A stretch of 19,124 nucleotides of DNA, from positions 1 through 19,124 of the forward strand of contig CAMLIZ010000083.1 of assembly GCA_946480245.1 (NCBI GenBank), in the 5' to 3' direction. Below, in pieces: positions 7,829 to 17,664 of this stretch. The position numbers were made by a program, and so were the translations under genes. This stretch comes from an uncultured Pseudomonadota bacterium (lineage in GTDB: Bacteria > Pseudomonadota > Gammaproteobacteria > Burkholderiales > Burkholderiaceae). The notes below the pieces were generated by a model that saw only the letters and a program-made list of their open reading frames with translations, had not been told where the DNA came from and searched no databases. Within the stretch, counting starts at the first letter, position 1. Each line of letters starts with the position of its first letter.

Positions 7829-8500
7829 TCAGGCCACCAGCCGGCCTGCCTCGATGTGCAGTTGCCGCTCGCAGCGCGCGGCGATCTCACGGTCGTGCGT
7901 GACCAGCACCAGGGTGGTGCCCGCCTCCCGGTTCAACTCGAACATCAGCGCCATCACGCGCTCGCCGGTGGCGAAGTCCAGGCTGCCGGTGGGCTCGTCG
8001 GCCAGCAGTACGGCAGGCCGCACTACGAAGGCGCGCGCCAGCGCAACCCGCTGCTGCTCGCCGCCCGACAGCACCTTGGGATAGTGGTTCAGGCGCTCGG
8101 CCAGGCCCACGCGGCGCAGCATCTCGGTGGCCTGCTGGCGCGCGTCGCGCTGGCCCAGCAGTTCCAGTGGCAGCATCACGTTCTCCAGCGCCGTGAGGTT
8201 GCCCAGCAGTTGGAAGCTCTGGAACACGAAGCCGAGCGTGCGGGCGCGCGCCGCGGCGCGCGCATCCTCGTCGAGGGCGAAGAGATCCTGCCCGGCCAGC
8301 CTGACCTTGCCCGAACTCGGCACGTCCAGCCCGGCGATCAATGACAGCAAGGTGCTCTTGCCGGAGCCCGACGCGCCGACGATCGCAGCCGATTCCCGCT
8401 CGCGCAGCTCGAAACTGATCTCATGGAGAATGGTCAGAACGCCTGTGGAGTCGGTCACCTGCTTGCTGACACGCTCCACTGCAATGATGGGTTGGGACAT
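7829..8500 (-). CDS. ybbA: ABC transporter ATP-binding protein, LolD/YbbA (MacB) family
   Basis: A 223-residue nucleotide-binding subunit of an envelope ABC system of the LolD/MacB/YbbA class. All ATPase motifs are intact: Walker A GASGSGKST (42-50), Q-loop FVFQSF with Q94, signature LSGGEQQ (144-150), Walker B VLLADEPTG (164-172) and H-loop His202. The symbol rests on context: in E. coli ybbA is divergent from tesA, and here it is divergent from a TesA-like esterase. No permease gene lies downstream on its strand, where the convergent parvulin gene follows directly, so its membrane partner is encoded elsewhere or missing. Its ATG (8500-8498) shares two bases with the esterase ATG (8499-8501). 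A purine-rich AGGAAGG lies rather far upstream, about 13 bases. Confidence 0.9.
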   Translation of the reverse strand: MSQPIIAVERVSKQVTDSTGVLTILHEISFELRERESAAIVGASGSGKSTLLSLIAGLDVPSSGKVRLAGQDLFALDEDARAAARARTLGFVFQSFQLLGNLTALENVMLPLELLGQRDARQQATEMLRRVGLAERLNHYPKVLSGGEQQRVALARAFVVRPAVLLADEPTGSLDFATGERVMALMFELNREAGTTLVLVTHDREIAARCERQLHIEAGRLVA

Positions 8501-9173
8501 GACGGATCGTTGGCCTTCCTCGCTGCGGCGCCCTTCACGGCGTGCGTGGCTCGCGAACTGTAGCGCGCTGGCGCTGGGCGCCGCGTTGCCGGGGCTTCAG
8601 GCAGCCACGCCCGCGCAGCGCATCCTGGTGGTGGGCGACAGCCTGTCCGCCGAATACGGCCTGGCACGTGGCAGCGGCTGGGTGGCGCTGCTGCAGAAGA
8701 AGCTGCAAGCCGAAGGCAGCAAGGCCGAGGTGATCAATGCCAGCATCAGCGGCGACACCACGGCCGGCGGCCGCTCGCGCCTGCCGGCGCTGCTGGCCCG
8801 ACATCACCCGACGATCGTGATCATCGAACTCGGCGGCAACGATGCGCTGCGCGGTCTGCCGTTGAAGGCCACCGAACAGAACCTGTCGGACATGGTGTCG
8901 GCCGCACAGGCGGCCGGTGCACGTGTGCTGCTGGCCGGCATGCGCATGCCGCCGAACTACGGCCGCAAGTACGGCGAGGATTTCGCGGCGCTATACCGCC
9001 AGGTGGCGCAACAGCACAAGGCGGCGCTGCTGCCCTTCCTGTTGGCCGGGGTGGCGGACGCGCCGAACGCGGACCAGCTGTTCCAGCCGGACCGCATTCA
9101 TCCGCGCGCCGAGGCACATCCGACGATCCTGGCCAACGTGTGGCCGGTGCTTGCGCCGCTGCTGCGACGCTGA
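8499..9173 (+). CDS. tesA: Secreted SGNH-family arylesterase / lysophospholipase (TesA-like)
   Basis: A 224-residue GDSL/SGNH hydrolase that cleaves acyl esters or thioesters, expected in the periplasm. The N-terminus carries basic residues (RRPSRRAWL) and a hydrophobic core ending near LQA/ATPAQ at about 35. This is a signal peptide, possibly Tat-like although the motif is not canonical. The catalytic blocks are GDSLS with Ser48, SISGDTTAGG (block II), IELGGNDALRG (block III) and DRIHP with Asp198/His201 (block V). ATG 8499 was chosen; in-frame ATGs at 8484 and 8487 would add MMGWD and overlap the ybbA gene further. No strong ribosome site precedes any of them. It is divergent from the ABC ATPase gene and convergent with the next gene, 13 bases away. 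Confidence 0.92.
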   Translation: MTDRWPSSLRRPSRRAWLANCSALALGAALPGLQAATPAQRILVVGDSLSAEYGLARGSGWVALLQKKLQAEGSKAEVINASISGDTTAGGRSRLPALLARHHPTIVIIELGGNDALRGLPLKATEQNLSDMVSAAQAAGARVLLAGMRMPPNYGRKYGEDFAALYRQVAQQHKAALLPFLLAGVADAPNADQLFQPDRIHPRAEAHPTILANVWPVLAPLLRR

Positions 9174-9186
9174 GCAAGCGCAGCAA

Positions 9187-10971
9187 CTAGCGAAGCTGCT
9201 GCCGCGCGCCGTTGCCCGGGCGGCCGTCGTCATCCCGGTTGTCGCGCGGCTCATGCGGACGCTGTCGATGTTCGTCGCGTTCCTCGCGCAGGGCAGGCGG
9301 CGCGGGTCGCGCACTCGGCGGCAGACCTTCTCTCGCCGCGGGCGGCGGGCCTGATCTCGCCCCGGGGGGCAGCCCTTCTCTCGCACTCGGCGGCGGCCCC
9401 TGCCGCGCACCGGCAGGTGGAGCGGCAGGCCGTGATGGCGACGCGATCGGCGGCCGCGCCGACGGAGGCATGTCGGGCGGCGACGCATTGCCTCGCGACG
9501 GCGGCGCTGGCACCCGGGCACGCCACGGCTCGGGCTCGGCACGCGGAGGCCGGGGTTCCGTCACCCGCGGCTGCGGTACGCGGGCGGCAGGCGGCACGGC
9601 GCCGGGTACGGAAGGCAGCACGCGTGACGGTGCCACTGCGGGTGGTGCATGCCGAGCCGCGCCGTCCGGTGAAGTGTGGGCGGCCGGCGGCGGCGCGGGT
9701 GGTGGCGGCCGGCGCTCGTTGCCGTGCTGAGCCACCCATTGCTGTGCCAGATGGGGATCGACCCCGCGGACTCCGCGGTCAACAGGCTGGCGCTGCCTGA
9801 GCACGTCGGTCGACACCACCGTCACGCCGCCCGGCATCGCGCGATTCACATACTGAGCGGTGCCACGCGGCGGCTCAGCGGGCCGGTACGCCCGTTCGGG
9901 TGCATGGGGATTGATGCGCCGCCAGTGGTCGCGATCCACCGGATACCAAGGGTGATACACCTCGCGTGGCGCGAGCGGAACCCACCCCACCAGACCCGGC
10001 GAGCCGACCGTGACCGACACGCTGACCGACGGCCCGCCGACCCAGCCGACCAGCGCCGGCGCATACACCGGCCGCGCCACATACGCGCCCGGCACCCAGC
10101 ACCAGTGGCTGCGCCACCAGAGCCAGCGTCCATAGTGGAACGGCGCGAAACCCCAGGGCGCGTCGTCCACCCAGGTCCAGCCCCAGGGCCGCACCCAGGC
10201 CCAGTGCCCATAGCGGTATGGCGCCCAGCCGGCACTCACCTGCATGGGCACCCAGATGGCGCCGTACTCAGGGTGCGTGTCCCATTGACCGTAGCGGTCC
10301 AGGTCTTCGGCGCCCGTCATCTCCGGTGACACATAACGGTCGGCGCGATCGTCCTCGCGCCGGTCGGCGGCTTGCGCCCAATCGGTGAAGCCATCGTTCT
10401 GGGGTTCGGACCAGGTGTAGTGCGTCACACCCACTTCCTTCCAGAATTCGGCGCGCCGGCCACGCGGCACCACCAGCGTGCTGTCGTCGGCATCGAAACG
10501 CAGCTCACCGCGCCACACGGTGGCGCTGCTCACTTCGTCGTCGTTGTCGATCCGGTAATGGCCCGCATGCAGCGGCAGAAAGCGACCATCGGCGGTGCGC
10601 AACTCGAACTCGCGCGCGCTGTCCTCGGCGCGCAGGCGAACCGCGGCGCTGCCGCGCAGCAGTTGCAACTGCATGTGCTGGTCGTCGAGCGCAAGCACGT
10701 CGAGCTGCGTATCGGCGGCCAGGCGCAGGCTGGTCGAACCGATGCGCACCTCCGCACGCCCGTCGCGGTCGGTGGAGAGCCGGTCGCCGGTCGTTACCGG
10801 ACGGTTGCGCTCCGCAACCACCCAGTCGGACTGCTCGGCGTCGTAGATCCACACGGTGCCGGCCAGATCGGCGAGCCGCCCCACGCGGCCCGGAGGATCG
10901 GCCCAGGCCGCGCCGCAGAACAGGAACACCAGGGCCAGGACGGCCCAGTCACGCCACCGCGTCGGTCGCAT
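9187..10971 (-). CDS. FecR-like/DUF6600 exported protein with Trp-rich repeats and proline-rich tail
   Basis: A predicted exported envelope protein of unknown function. From ATG 10971 it has 594 residues. Residues 1-25 form a signal peptide ending GAAWA/DPPG. A FecR-like beta region follows at about 27-170 (GRVGRLADLAGTVWIYD, GDRLSTDRDGRAEVRIGS). Residues about 200-340 are very rich in Trp/Tyr/Gly (YRYGHWAWV, GWTWVDDAPWGFAPFHYGRW), typical of DUF6600/YXWGXW proteins. From about 400 to the end the protein is low-complexity Pro/Ala/Arg. I preferred ATG 10971 over 10995 because GAGG lies about 8 bases upstream and the signal peptide then starts cleanly. It lies 65 bases downstream of ligA on the same strand and may be co-transcribed. 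The C-terminus is likely extended and disordered. Confidence 0.8.
   Translation of the reverse strand: MRPTRWRDWAVLALVFLFCGAAWADPPGRVGRLADLAGTVWIYDAEQSDWVVAERNRPVTTGDRLSTDRDGRAEVRIGSTSLRLAADTQLDVLALDDQHMQLQLLRGSAAVRLRAEDSAREFELRTADGRFLPLHAGHYRIDNDDEVSSATVWRGELRFDADDSTLVVPRGRRAEFWKEVGVTHYTWSEPQNDGFTDWAQAADRREDDRADRYVSPEMTGAEDLDRYGQWDTHPEYGAIWVPMQVSAGWAPYRYGHWAWVRPWGWTWVDDAPWGFAPFHYGRWLWWRSHWCWVPGAYVARPVYAPALVGWVGGPSVSVSVTVGSPGLVGWVPLAPREVYHPWYPVDRDHWRRINPHAPERAYRPAEPPRGTAQYVNRAMPGGVTVVSTDVLRQRQPVDRGVRGVDPHLAQQWVAQHGNERRPPPPAPPPAAHTSPDGAARHAPPAVAPSRVLPSVPGAVPPAARVPQPRVTEPRPPRAEPEPWRARVPAPPSRGNASPPDMPPSARPPIASPSRPAAPPAGARQGPPPSAREGLPPGARSGPPPAAREGLPPSARPAPPALREERDEHRQRPHEPRDNRDDDGRPGNGARQQLR
9307..9402 (-). 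repeat. Two tandem 48-bp units encoding a 16-residue Pro/Ala/Arg repeat
   Basis: Within the tail of the DUF6600-like protein, QGPPPSAREGLPPGAR (9355-9402) is followed directly by SGPPPAAREGLPPSAR (9307-9354). The units differ at a few positions. Such in-frame tandem units change copy number easily and suggest the tail tolerates length variation. Confidence 0.7.
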
Positions 10972-11036
10972 CGCACACCTCGCACCGAAAGACATCCACT
11001 GCTCAACGCGCGACCCGGCCGGGCCGCCGACGCGGC

Positions 11037-13616
<2,580 letters not shown>

Positions 13617-13637
13617 CGGTTTCGTTCGACGCAGAAA

Positions 13638-13661
13638 AAACGGCCGCTCGCGCGGCCGTTT
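13638..13661. terminator. Bidirectional rho-independent terminator
   Basis: AAACGGCCGC (13638-13647), loop TCGC and GCGGCCGTTT (13652-13661) form a perfect 10-bp stem between two convergent genes. On the minus strand the stem runs into six T residues (the A-run 13635-13640), a strong terminator for the opposite gene's read-through. On the plus strand it ends in TTTCGTT. Confidence 0.85.
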
Positions 13662-13682
13662 CGTTGCGGGGAATCCCCCGTG

Positions 13683-16600
13683 TCACCGGTGGGCTGTATG
13701 CAAGCCCTTGCGCCCTTCCGAGCCCCGATGCTTTTGCTGGATGACCACGTCGGAGGTGTCCACCGACAGCAGCGTGCTGCCGATGGCCGCACCGGTGCCG
13801 TCGTGGTACACGAGCGCACCCAGGTAGCGTTGGCCGGGCCGCACCACCCAGGCCGCTGCCACTGTGGCAGTGCCGCCAAGGAACACGCGCGACGGCGCCG
13901 CGGCGATCAGGTGTGCGCCGTTGTCGTGCTCACCCACCACCCACGCGAAGAGCTTGAAGTTCGACAGCCCGCCCTTGGGTGCGTAGCCGATCACGCAAGC
14001 CTGGTAGGCGCCCGCGCCCGGCCTCGGCAGATCGACCTGCTCGTTGGCCGTGACACCGCCGCTGGAGCCGACCAGGGCCGAACCCGCGTACACCTCGAGG
14101 TCGAGGTCGTCCTGCCCCTCGCCCGAGGTCTCGCTGTCGTACAACGCAAAGCGCGCATGCAGCGCACCGGCCGGCACGTTGAAGTCGAAGCAGGTGGCAT
14201 CGTCCTTTGCCACGCTGCCTGCACGCACCATGGCCGGATCGAGCCCCGACTTCGACACCGAGAACCTGCCCGCGTAGCCGGTGGATACGCGGAACACCTT
14301 GGCGCCGGCCAAGCGGCTGTCGCTGATCTCGCCCGGTGCCGACAGCAGGCTCGCGCGCGCGGTCAGCGGGCTTTGCACGCGATGCGTGCCGTCGCTCCAC
14401 AGCAGGTTGCCGAATGTCCAGTCGTTCACCTTGGCGGAGGTGCGGGTGAGGTTCACGCTGAACGAGCCACTCTGACCTGGCGCAAGCGTCAGGACTGAAG
14501 GCGACACGCTCACCGCGAAGCCCGGGAGGCTCGCGCTGGCGCTGTAGGTGGCGCTGGCATTGCCCACGTTGGTCACCGTGCGCTGCATCGTCACCTTGCC
14601 CACCACATCGGCCGTGAGCGAGGCGAGGTTCAGGTTGTGCGTGGCGATCGAGCCGAAGTTGGTGCAAGTGCTGCTGGCGCTGTCCAGCACGCCGGCGCCG
14701 CACAGGAACTGCAGGTAGTCCACCGGCCCTGCGTCGTACACCAGGCCGGGGCTGGCCGCACCATTCGGGTTGACGTTGCCCGCGCCGTAGCCCCAGCGGT
14801 CGGGATCGACGGCACCGCTTGGCAGCTTCACCGGCACCGCGGAGGTCATGATCGCCGACTTGATCGCTGCCGGCGACCAGCTCGGGTGCAACTGCCTCAA
14901 CAGAGCACCGATGCCGGCGATGTGCGGGCTGGCCATCGAAGTGCCCTGCAGGAAGTCGGACGCCCCGGGCGGCACGAAGCTGCCGTTGACGATGCCCTCG
15001 TGCTCAGCCGCGGTGGGCTGATAGGCGAAGGCCGCCAGGATCGATACGCCGGGCGCGGCGATGTCCGGCTTCAGGATCTCGGCGTTCGCCAGGTTGGGGC
15101 CGCGCGACGAGAAGTCCGCCATCACCGGTGCCACCACGCCGGGGGTCTGGGCGCCCACGCCGATGGCGGCCGTGCTGCCCACCTGGCTCGCATAGCTGTG
15201 GATGGCCGTGTAAGCCGAGGCCGGCAGGTGCACGCTGGGCACGAAGTGCGCGTCGTCGGCCAGGTCGGCGGCGCCGCCTGGCGTGTTGAGCAGCACCATG
15301 CCCACGCCGCCGGCGAGCTTCACGGTCTGGCTCTTCTCGACCCGGGCATTGACGCCGCGGTCGCACACCACGATCTTGCCGGCGGCCAGCGCCGGGTCGA
15401 GCGTGCCGGGGAAGCAGCGCTGCGCGTCGGCCGGCGCGGCGCCGGCCATCGCCACCGCGGTGGCGTTGACGATCGGTGAGGACGGCAGGCCTCGCGACAG
15501 CGACGGCCCGGTGAACTGCTGGCCGTTGCCCAGCGTGAGGGTGGCCGTGAACAGCCGGTCGTGCGTGGACGCCGCCACGGTGGTGAGCCAAGGGCTCATG
15601 TGGGCCACCGTGTCGGCCGGGCCGGAGTTGCCGGCCGAAGCGGCCACGAACACGCCAGCCGCCGATGCGTTGAAGAACGCCACTTCCACCGGATCGAGGA
15701 AGTTGGTCTGCGCACCACTGATCGAATAGTTGATCACGTCGACGCCGTCGGCCACTGCCTTGTCGATGGCGGCGACGCTGTCGCTGGTGAAGCAGGAGTT
15801 CTTGTTGCCGCTCGGCTCGGACGGCGCCACGTAGGTCCAGCACACCTTGTAGGCGGCGATGCGCGCGCGCGGCGCCATGCCGGAGATCTGGCCCATCAGC
15901 TGGCCGTTGACGAAGGCATCGACGCCGGAGTTCCCGGCGGCGGTGGAAGCGGTGTGATCACCATGGCCGCTCTGGTCCCGCGGCGACACGTAATCGCTGC
16001 CATCAAGCGTGAGACCGGTGATGTTGAAAGTCGCGTTGAAGTACTGCGCACCGATCAGCTTGTTGTTGCAGTCGGACGCCTTGAAGCCTTCACCGGTCTG
16101 GCACGTGCCATGCCACTTGGCCGGCGGCGGGCCGTACACCACCGTGCCGGCCTGGTAGGCCGGGATGGGCTTGCCGGTCGAATCCACCTTGTCCGAGAAC
16201 GACGGGTTCTCGGGCCAGATGCCGCCGTCCACGATGCCCACGATGATGTCTTCGCCCTTCACGAGCCTGCCGGCCGCGTCCAGCTGGGACCACAGCCCGC
16301 CGGGCGTGCTCAGGCCGAGGAAGGCCGGTGTGCGAGAGGTGTCCATCGCACGCGGCTCGTCGGGCGTGACCGACACCACCCCGGCGGTGCTGGCCAGCTT
16401 CTGCACTTCGGCGGGCGTGAGCAGCGCGGTGAAGCCGTTGAACGCAACGTTGTAGCGGTGCAGCACGGGCGCGGCCGGCGCTTGAGCCAGTGCCTGGTTG
16501 CGACGCGCATCCAGGTAGCCAAGATAGGCGCGCGACGCATTGCTGCGCGCGTCGAACTTGGTGCCGCCGGTGGGCCGCGTGGGCGCAAAGCCGTTGACGC

Positions 16601-16730
16601 CACCCGTGTAGGCGGCCAGCGGCTGGTCGGCCAGCTGCACGATGTAGGCCTTGCGGGCGCCGGTCTGCGCACCCGCGGCCAACGTGATCGCGGCCAGCCC
16701 GAGCAGGACCGCGGTGTGTTTGAAGTTCAT
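13683..16730 (-). CDS. Secreted subtilisin-like S8 serine peptidase with PA domain
   Basis: A 1015-residue exported endopeptidase. Domains in order are: signal peptide (1 to about 22, ending AAGAQ); I9-type propeptide inhibitor (about 27-130); S8 catalytic domain with Asp168 (IVDGG), His256 (SGHGDHTAS), oxyanion Asn368 (SAGNSGP) and Ser598 (GTSMASP); a PA insert (about 430-535, GKIVVCDRG, VGMVLLN); a fibronectin-like fold (about 715-795, TVTNVGNASATYS); and a C-terminal PPC-like beta region. This layout is that of the plant cucumisin-type subtilases also found in proteobacteria. ATG 16730 has AAGGA about 8 bases upstream; the frame is open to 16766. There is no PEP-CTERM, Tat or type IX sorting tail, so it is probably released. 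It starts 19 bases after the PEP-CTERM gene and should be co-transcribed. One oddity is HGDH in place of the usual HGTH. Confidence 0.93.
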   Translation of the reverse strand: MNFKHTAVLLGLAAITLAAGAQTGARKAYIVQLADQPLAAYTGGVNGFAPTRPTGGTKFDARSNASRAYLGYLDARRNQALAQAPAAPVLHRYNVAFNGFTALLTPAEVQKLASTAGVVSVTPDEPRAMDTSRTPAFLGLSTPGGLWSQLDAAGRLVKGEDIIVGIVDGGIWPENPSFSDKVDSTGKPIPAYQAGTVVYGPPPAKWHGTCQTGEGFKASDCNNKLIGAQYFNATFNITGLTLDGSDYVSPRDQSGHGDHTASTAAGNSGVDAFVNGQLMGQISGMAPRARIAAYKVCWTYVAPSEPSGNKNSCFTSDSVAAIDKAVADGVDVINYSISGAQTNFLDPVEVAFFNASAAGVFVAASAGNSGPADTVAHMSPWLTTVAASTHDRLFTATLTLGNGQQFTGPSLSRGLPSSPIVNATAVAMAGAAPADAQRCFPGTLDPALAAGKIVVCDRGVNARVEKSQTVKLAGGVGMVLLNTPGGAADLADDAHFVPSVHLPASAYTAIHSYASQVGSTAAIGVGAQTPGVVAPVMADFSSRGPNLANAEILKPDIAAPGVSILAAFAYQPTAAEHEGIVNGSFVPPGASDFLQGTSMASPHIAGIGALLRQLHPSWSPAAIKSAIMTSAVPVKLPSGAVDPDRWGYGAGNVNPNGAASPGLVYDAGPVDYLQFLCGAGVLDSASSTCTNFGSIATHNLNLASLTADVVGKVTMQRTVTNVGNASATYSASASLPGFAVSVSPSVLTLAPGQSGSFSVNLTRTSAKVNDWTFGNLLWSDGTHRVQSPLTARASLLSAPGEISDSRLAGAKVFRVSTGYAGRFSVSKSGLDPAMVRAGSVAKDDATCFDFNVPAGALHARFALYDSETSGEGQDDLDLEVYAGSALVGSSGGVTANEQVDLPRPGAGAYQACVIGYAPKGGLSNFKLFAWVVGEHDNGAHLIAAAPSRVFLGGTATVAAAWVVRPGQRYLGALVYHDGTGAAIGSTLLSVDTSDVVIQQKHRGSEGRKGLHTAHR

Positions 16731-16749
16731 GACCCGTTTCCTTTTGTCG

Positions 16750-17436
16750 TCAGGCCGCATCGCCACGGCGGCGCAGCACCAGGCCGAACAAGCCGGCCGC
16801 CATCAACGCCACGGTGGTGGGTTCCGGTACCGGGCTGAGCGCCACGTTGTCGAGCCCGAACTGGCCCAGGTTGGCGTTCGGGTTGGAGCAGGAGCCGTCA
16901 CCGGCCCAGGTGCAGGCGGAGAACTCGACGGAGCGCAGCCAGCCCAGGTCCGCCGGCGCATAGTTGTTGAACGCGAAGCTGCCGTCGCTTGCGCCCAGGC
17001 CGAACTCGAACGCCTTGTTCACCACGCTGCCGTCGATCGTGGTGGCGCGCACTTGAACGAAGCCCACGTCCAGCCCCGGCAGCGGCGCCGGCGCGATGAA
17101 GCCGGCGTCGAAGCCGAGCAGTTGGAACGCCTGCCCATCGCTGCGCGACACCGAGACGCGGCCATCGTTGAGCGCCATATAGAACTGGCTCTCGTTGCCG
17201 CTGGGGCACACCACGCCACCACCGAAACAGCCGGCTGCGGTGTCGACCACGGCGAAATCGCTGTGCACCGTGACGTCAAAGCCGTTGTCGACGAGCGTGG
17301 CGCCGTCGAAATAGATGTCAGGCGTGAAGCCTTCGAAATCCACGTTGGTCACCGCGGCCTGCGCGGCGCCACCCCAGAGGGCCATCCCTGCCGTGGCCGC
17401 TGCAATGGCGCGCCACGGCCCATACCGCTTGAGCAT
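16750..17436 (-). CDS. PEP-CTERM sorting-domain surface protein
   Basis: A 228-residue exosortase substrate. The signal peptide covers residues 1-27 (basic MLKRYGPWR, cleavage near AAQA/AV). The mature part is a beta-rich domain opening with VTNVDFEGFTPDIYFDG, with two cysteine pairs (C70/C77 and C175/C183) and a GQFGLDNVAL segment (191-200). The C-terminus is a complete sorting signal: VPEPTT (203-208), a hydrophobic helix, then RRR (222-224). After membrane insertion it would be cut by an exosortase (EpsH/XrtA-type) encoded elsewhere. The protein resembles the small PEP-CTERM families with a QFxxDN motif; the exact family is not confirmed. GAGGTGA just before ATG 17436 is a strong ribosome site. 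It is first in a two-gene unit with the S8 peptidase, suggesting it is a partner, substrate or inhibitor of that enzyme. Confidence 0.92.
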   Translation of the reverse strand: MLKRYGPWRAIAAATAGMALWGGAAQAAVTNVDFEGFTPDIYFDGATLVDNGFDVTVHSDFAVVDTAAGCFGGGVVCPSGNESQFYMALNDGRVSVSRSDGQAFQLLGFDAGFIAPAPLPGLDVGFVQVRATTIDGSVVNKAFEFGLGASDGSFAFNNYAPADLGWLRSVEFSACTWAGDGSCSNPNANLGQFGLDNVALSPVPEPTTVALMAAGLFGLVLRRRGDAA

Positions 17437-17456
17437 GTATCACCTCGAGAAGTTGG

Positions 17457-17564
17457 TCAGACGATGATCTGTGCACGCACCCGGCCCGGCGGTTTGCGCC
17501 ATTCGGGCCAGGAACGAACTCCGGCTCCGCCGCCGGTGGTGCCGTGCAGCGGAAGGCCGATCAT
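17457..17564 (-). other. Possible 35-codon leader ORF upstream of the PEP-CTERM gene
   Basis: A frame from ATG 17564 to TGA 17457 encodes 35 residues beginning MIGLPLHGTTGGGAG and ending in AQIIV, and stops 20 bases before the PEP-CTERM start. A weak GAGAAG lies 9 bases upstream of its ATG. The frame stays open upstream of the ATG back to about 17613. I do not recognise the peptide. It could be a real small protein, a leader peptide or chance. Confidence 0.2.
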
Positions 17565-17567
17565 CGT

Positions 17568-17579
17568 GAGAATCTTCTC
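17568..17579. repeat. Inverted repeat GAGAA-TC-TTCTC upstream of the PEP-CTERM gene
   Basis: Five-base perfect arms with a two-base centre, about 135 bases upstream of the PEP-CTERM ATG. It is a candidate regulator site, although a match this short can occur by chance. Confidence 0.3.
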
Positions 17580-17664
17580 GATCCAGCCGCGTACCCCGGG
17601 ATAGTCCGGGCCTCAAACTAGGGGCAGCGAAATCCCGTAATGCAGGGTTTGCGCGATTGACGCG

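Larger units (their letters stand above)
17437..17664 (-). promoter_or_regulatory. Upstream region of the PEP-CTERM/peptidase unit
   Basis: This 228-base stretch is the largest intergenic gap in the window and probably holds the promoter of the PEP-CTERM gene. It contains the inverted repeat GAGAA-TC-TTCTC (17568-17579), a CCCGG/CCGGG stem-loop with a six-base loop (17595-17610), and a short open frame listed separately. No clear terminator for zipA was found, so read-through from zipA is possible. No confident -35/-10 pair or sigma-54 site was seen. Confidence 0.4.

Noticed and set aside
9174..9186. Terminator between the convergent esterase and DUF6600-like genes
   Set aside because: Only 13 bases separate the genes and no stem with a T-run was found; transcripts probably overlap.
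9187..10971. FecR anti-sigma regulator of iron uptake
   Set aside because: The protein has an N-terminal signal peptide instead of a cytoplasmic anti-sigma domain, and no FecI or TonB receptor gene is nearby.
13683..13760. Possible sorting or anchoring signal at the peptidase C-terminus
   Set aside because: The tail is hydrophilic (SEGRKGLHTAHR) with no hydrophobic helix, PEP motif or LPxTG, so no anchor is supported.
15561..16838. 425-codon plus-strand open frame opposite the S8 peptidase
   Set aside because: Arg/His/Gly-rich shadow of the peptidase gene; the opposite strand has the full catalytic triad and signal peptide.
13683..17436. Recent mobile island (insertion sequence or integrative element)
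   Set aside because: No transposase, integrase, terminal repeats or obvious shift in base composition or codon use was seen around the PEP-CTERM/peptidase pair.
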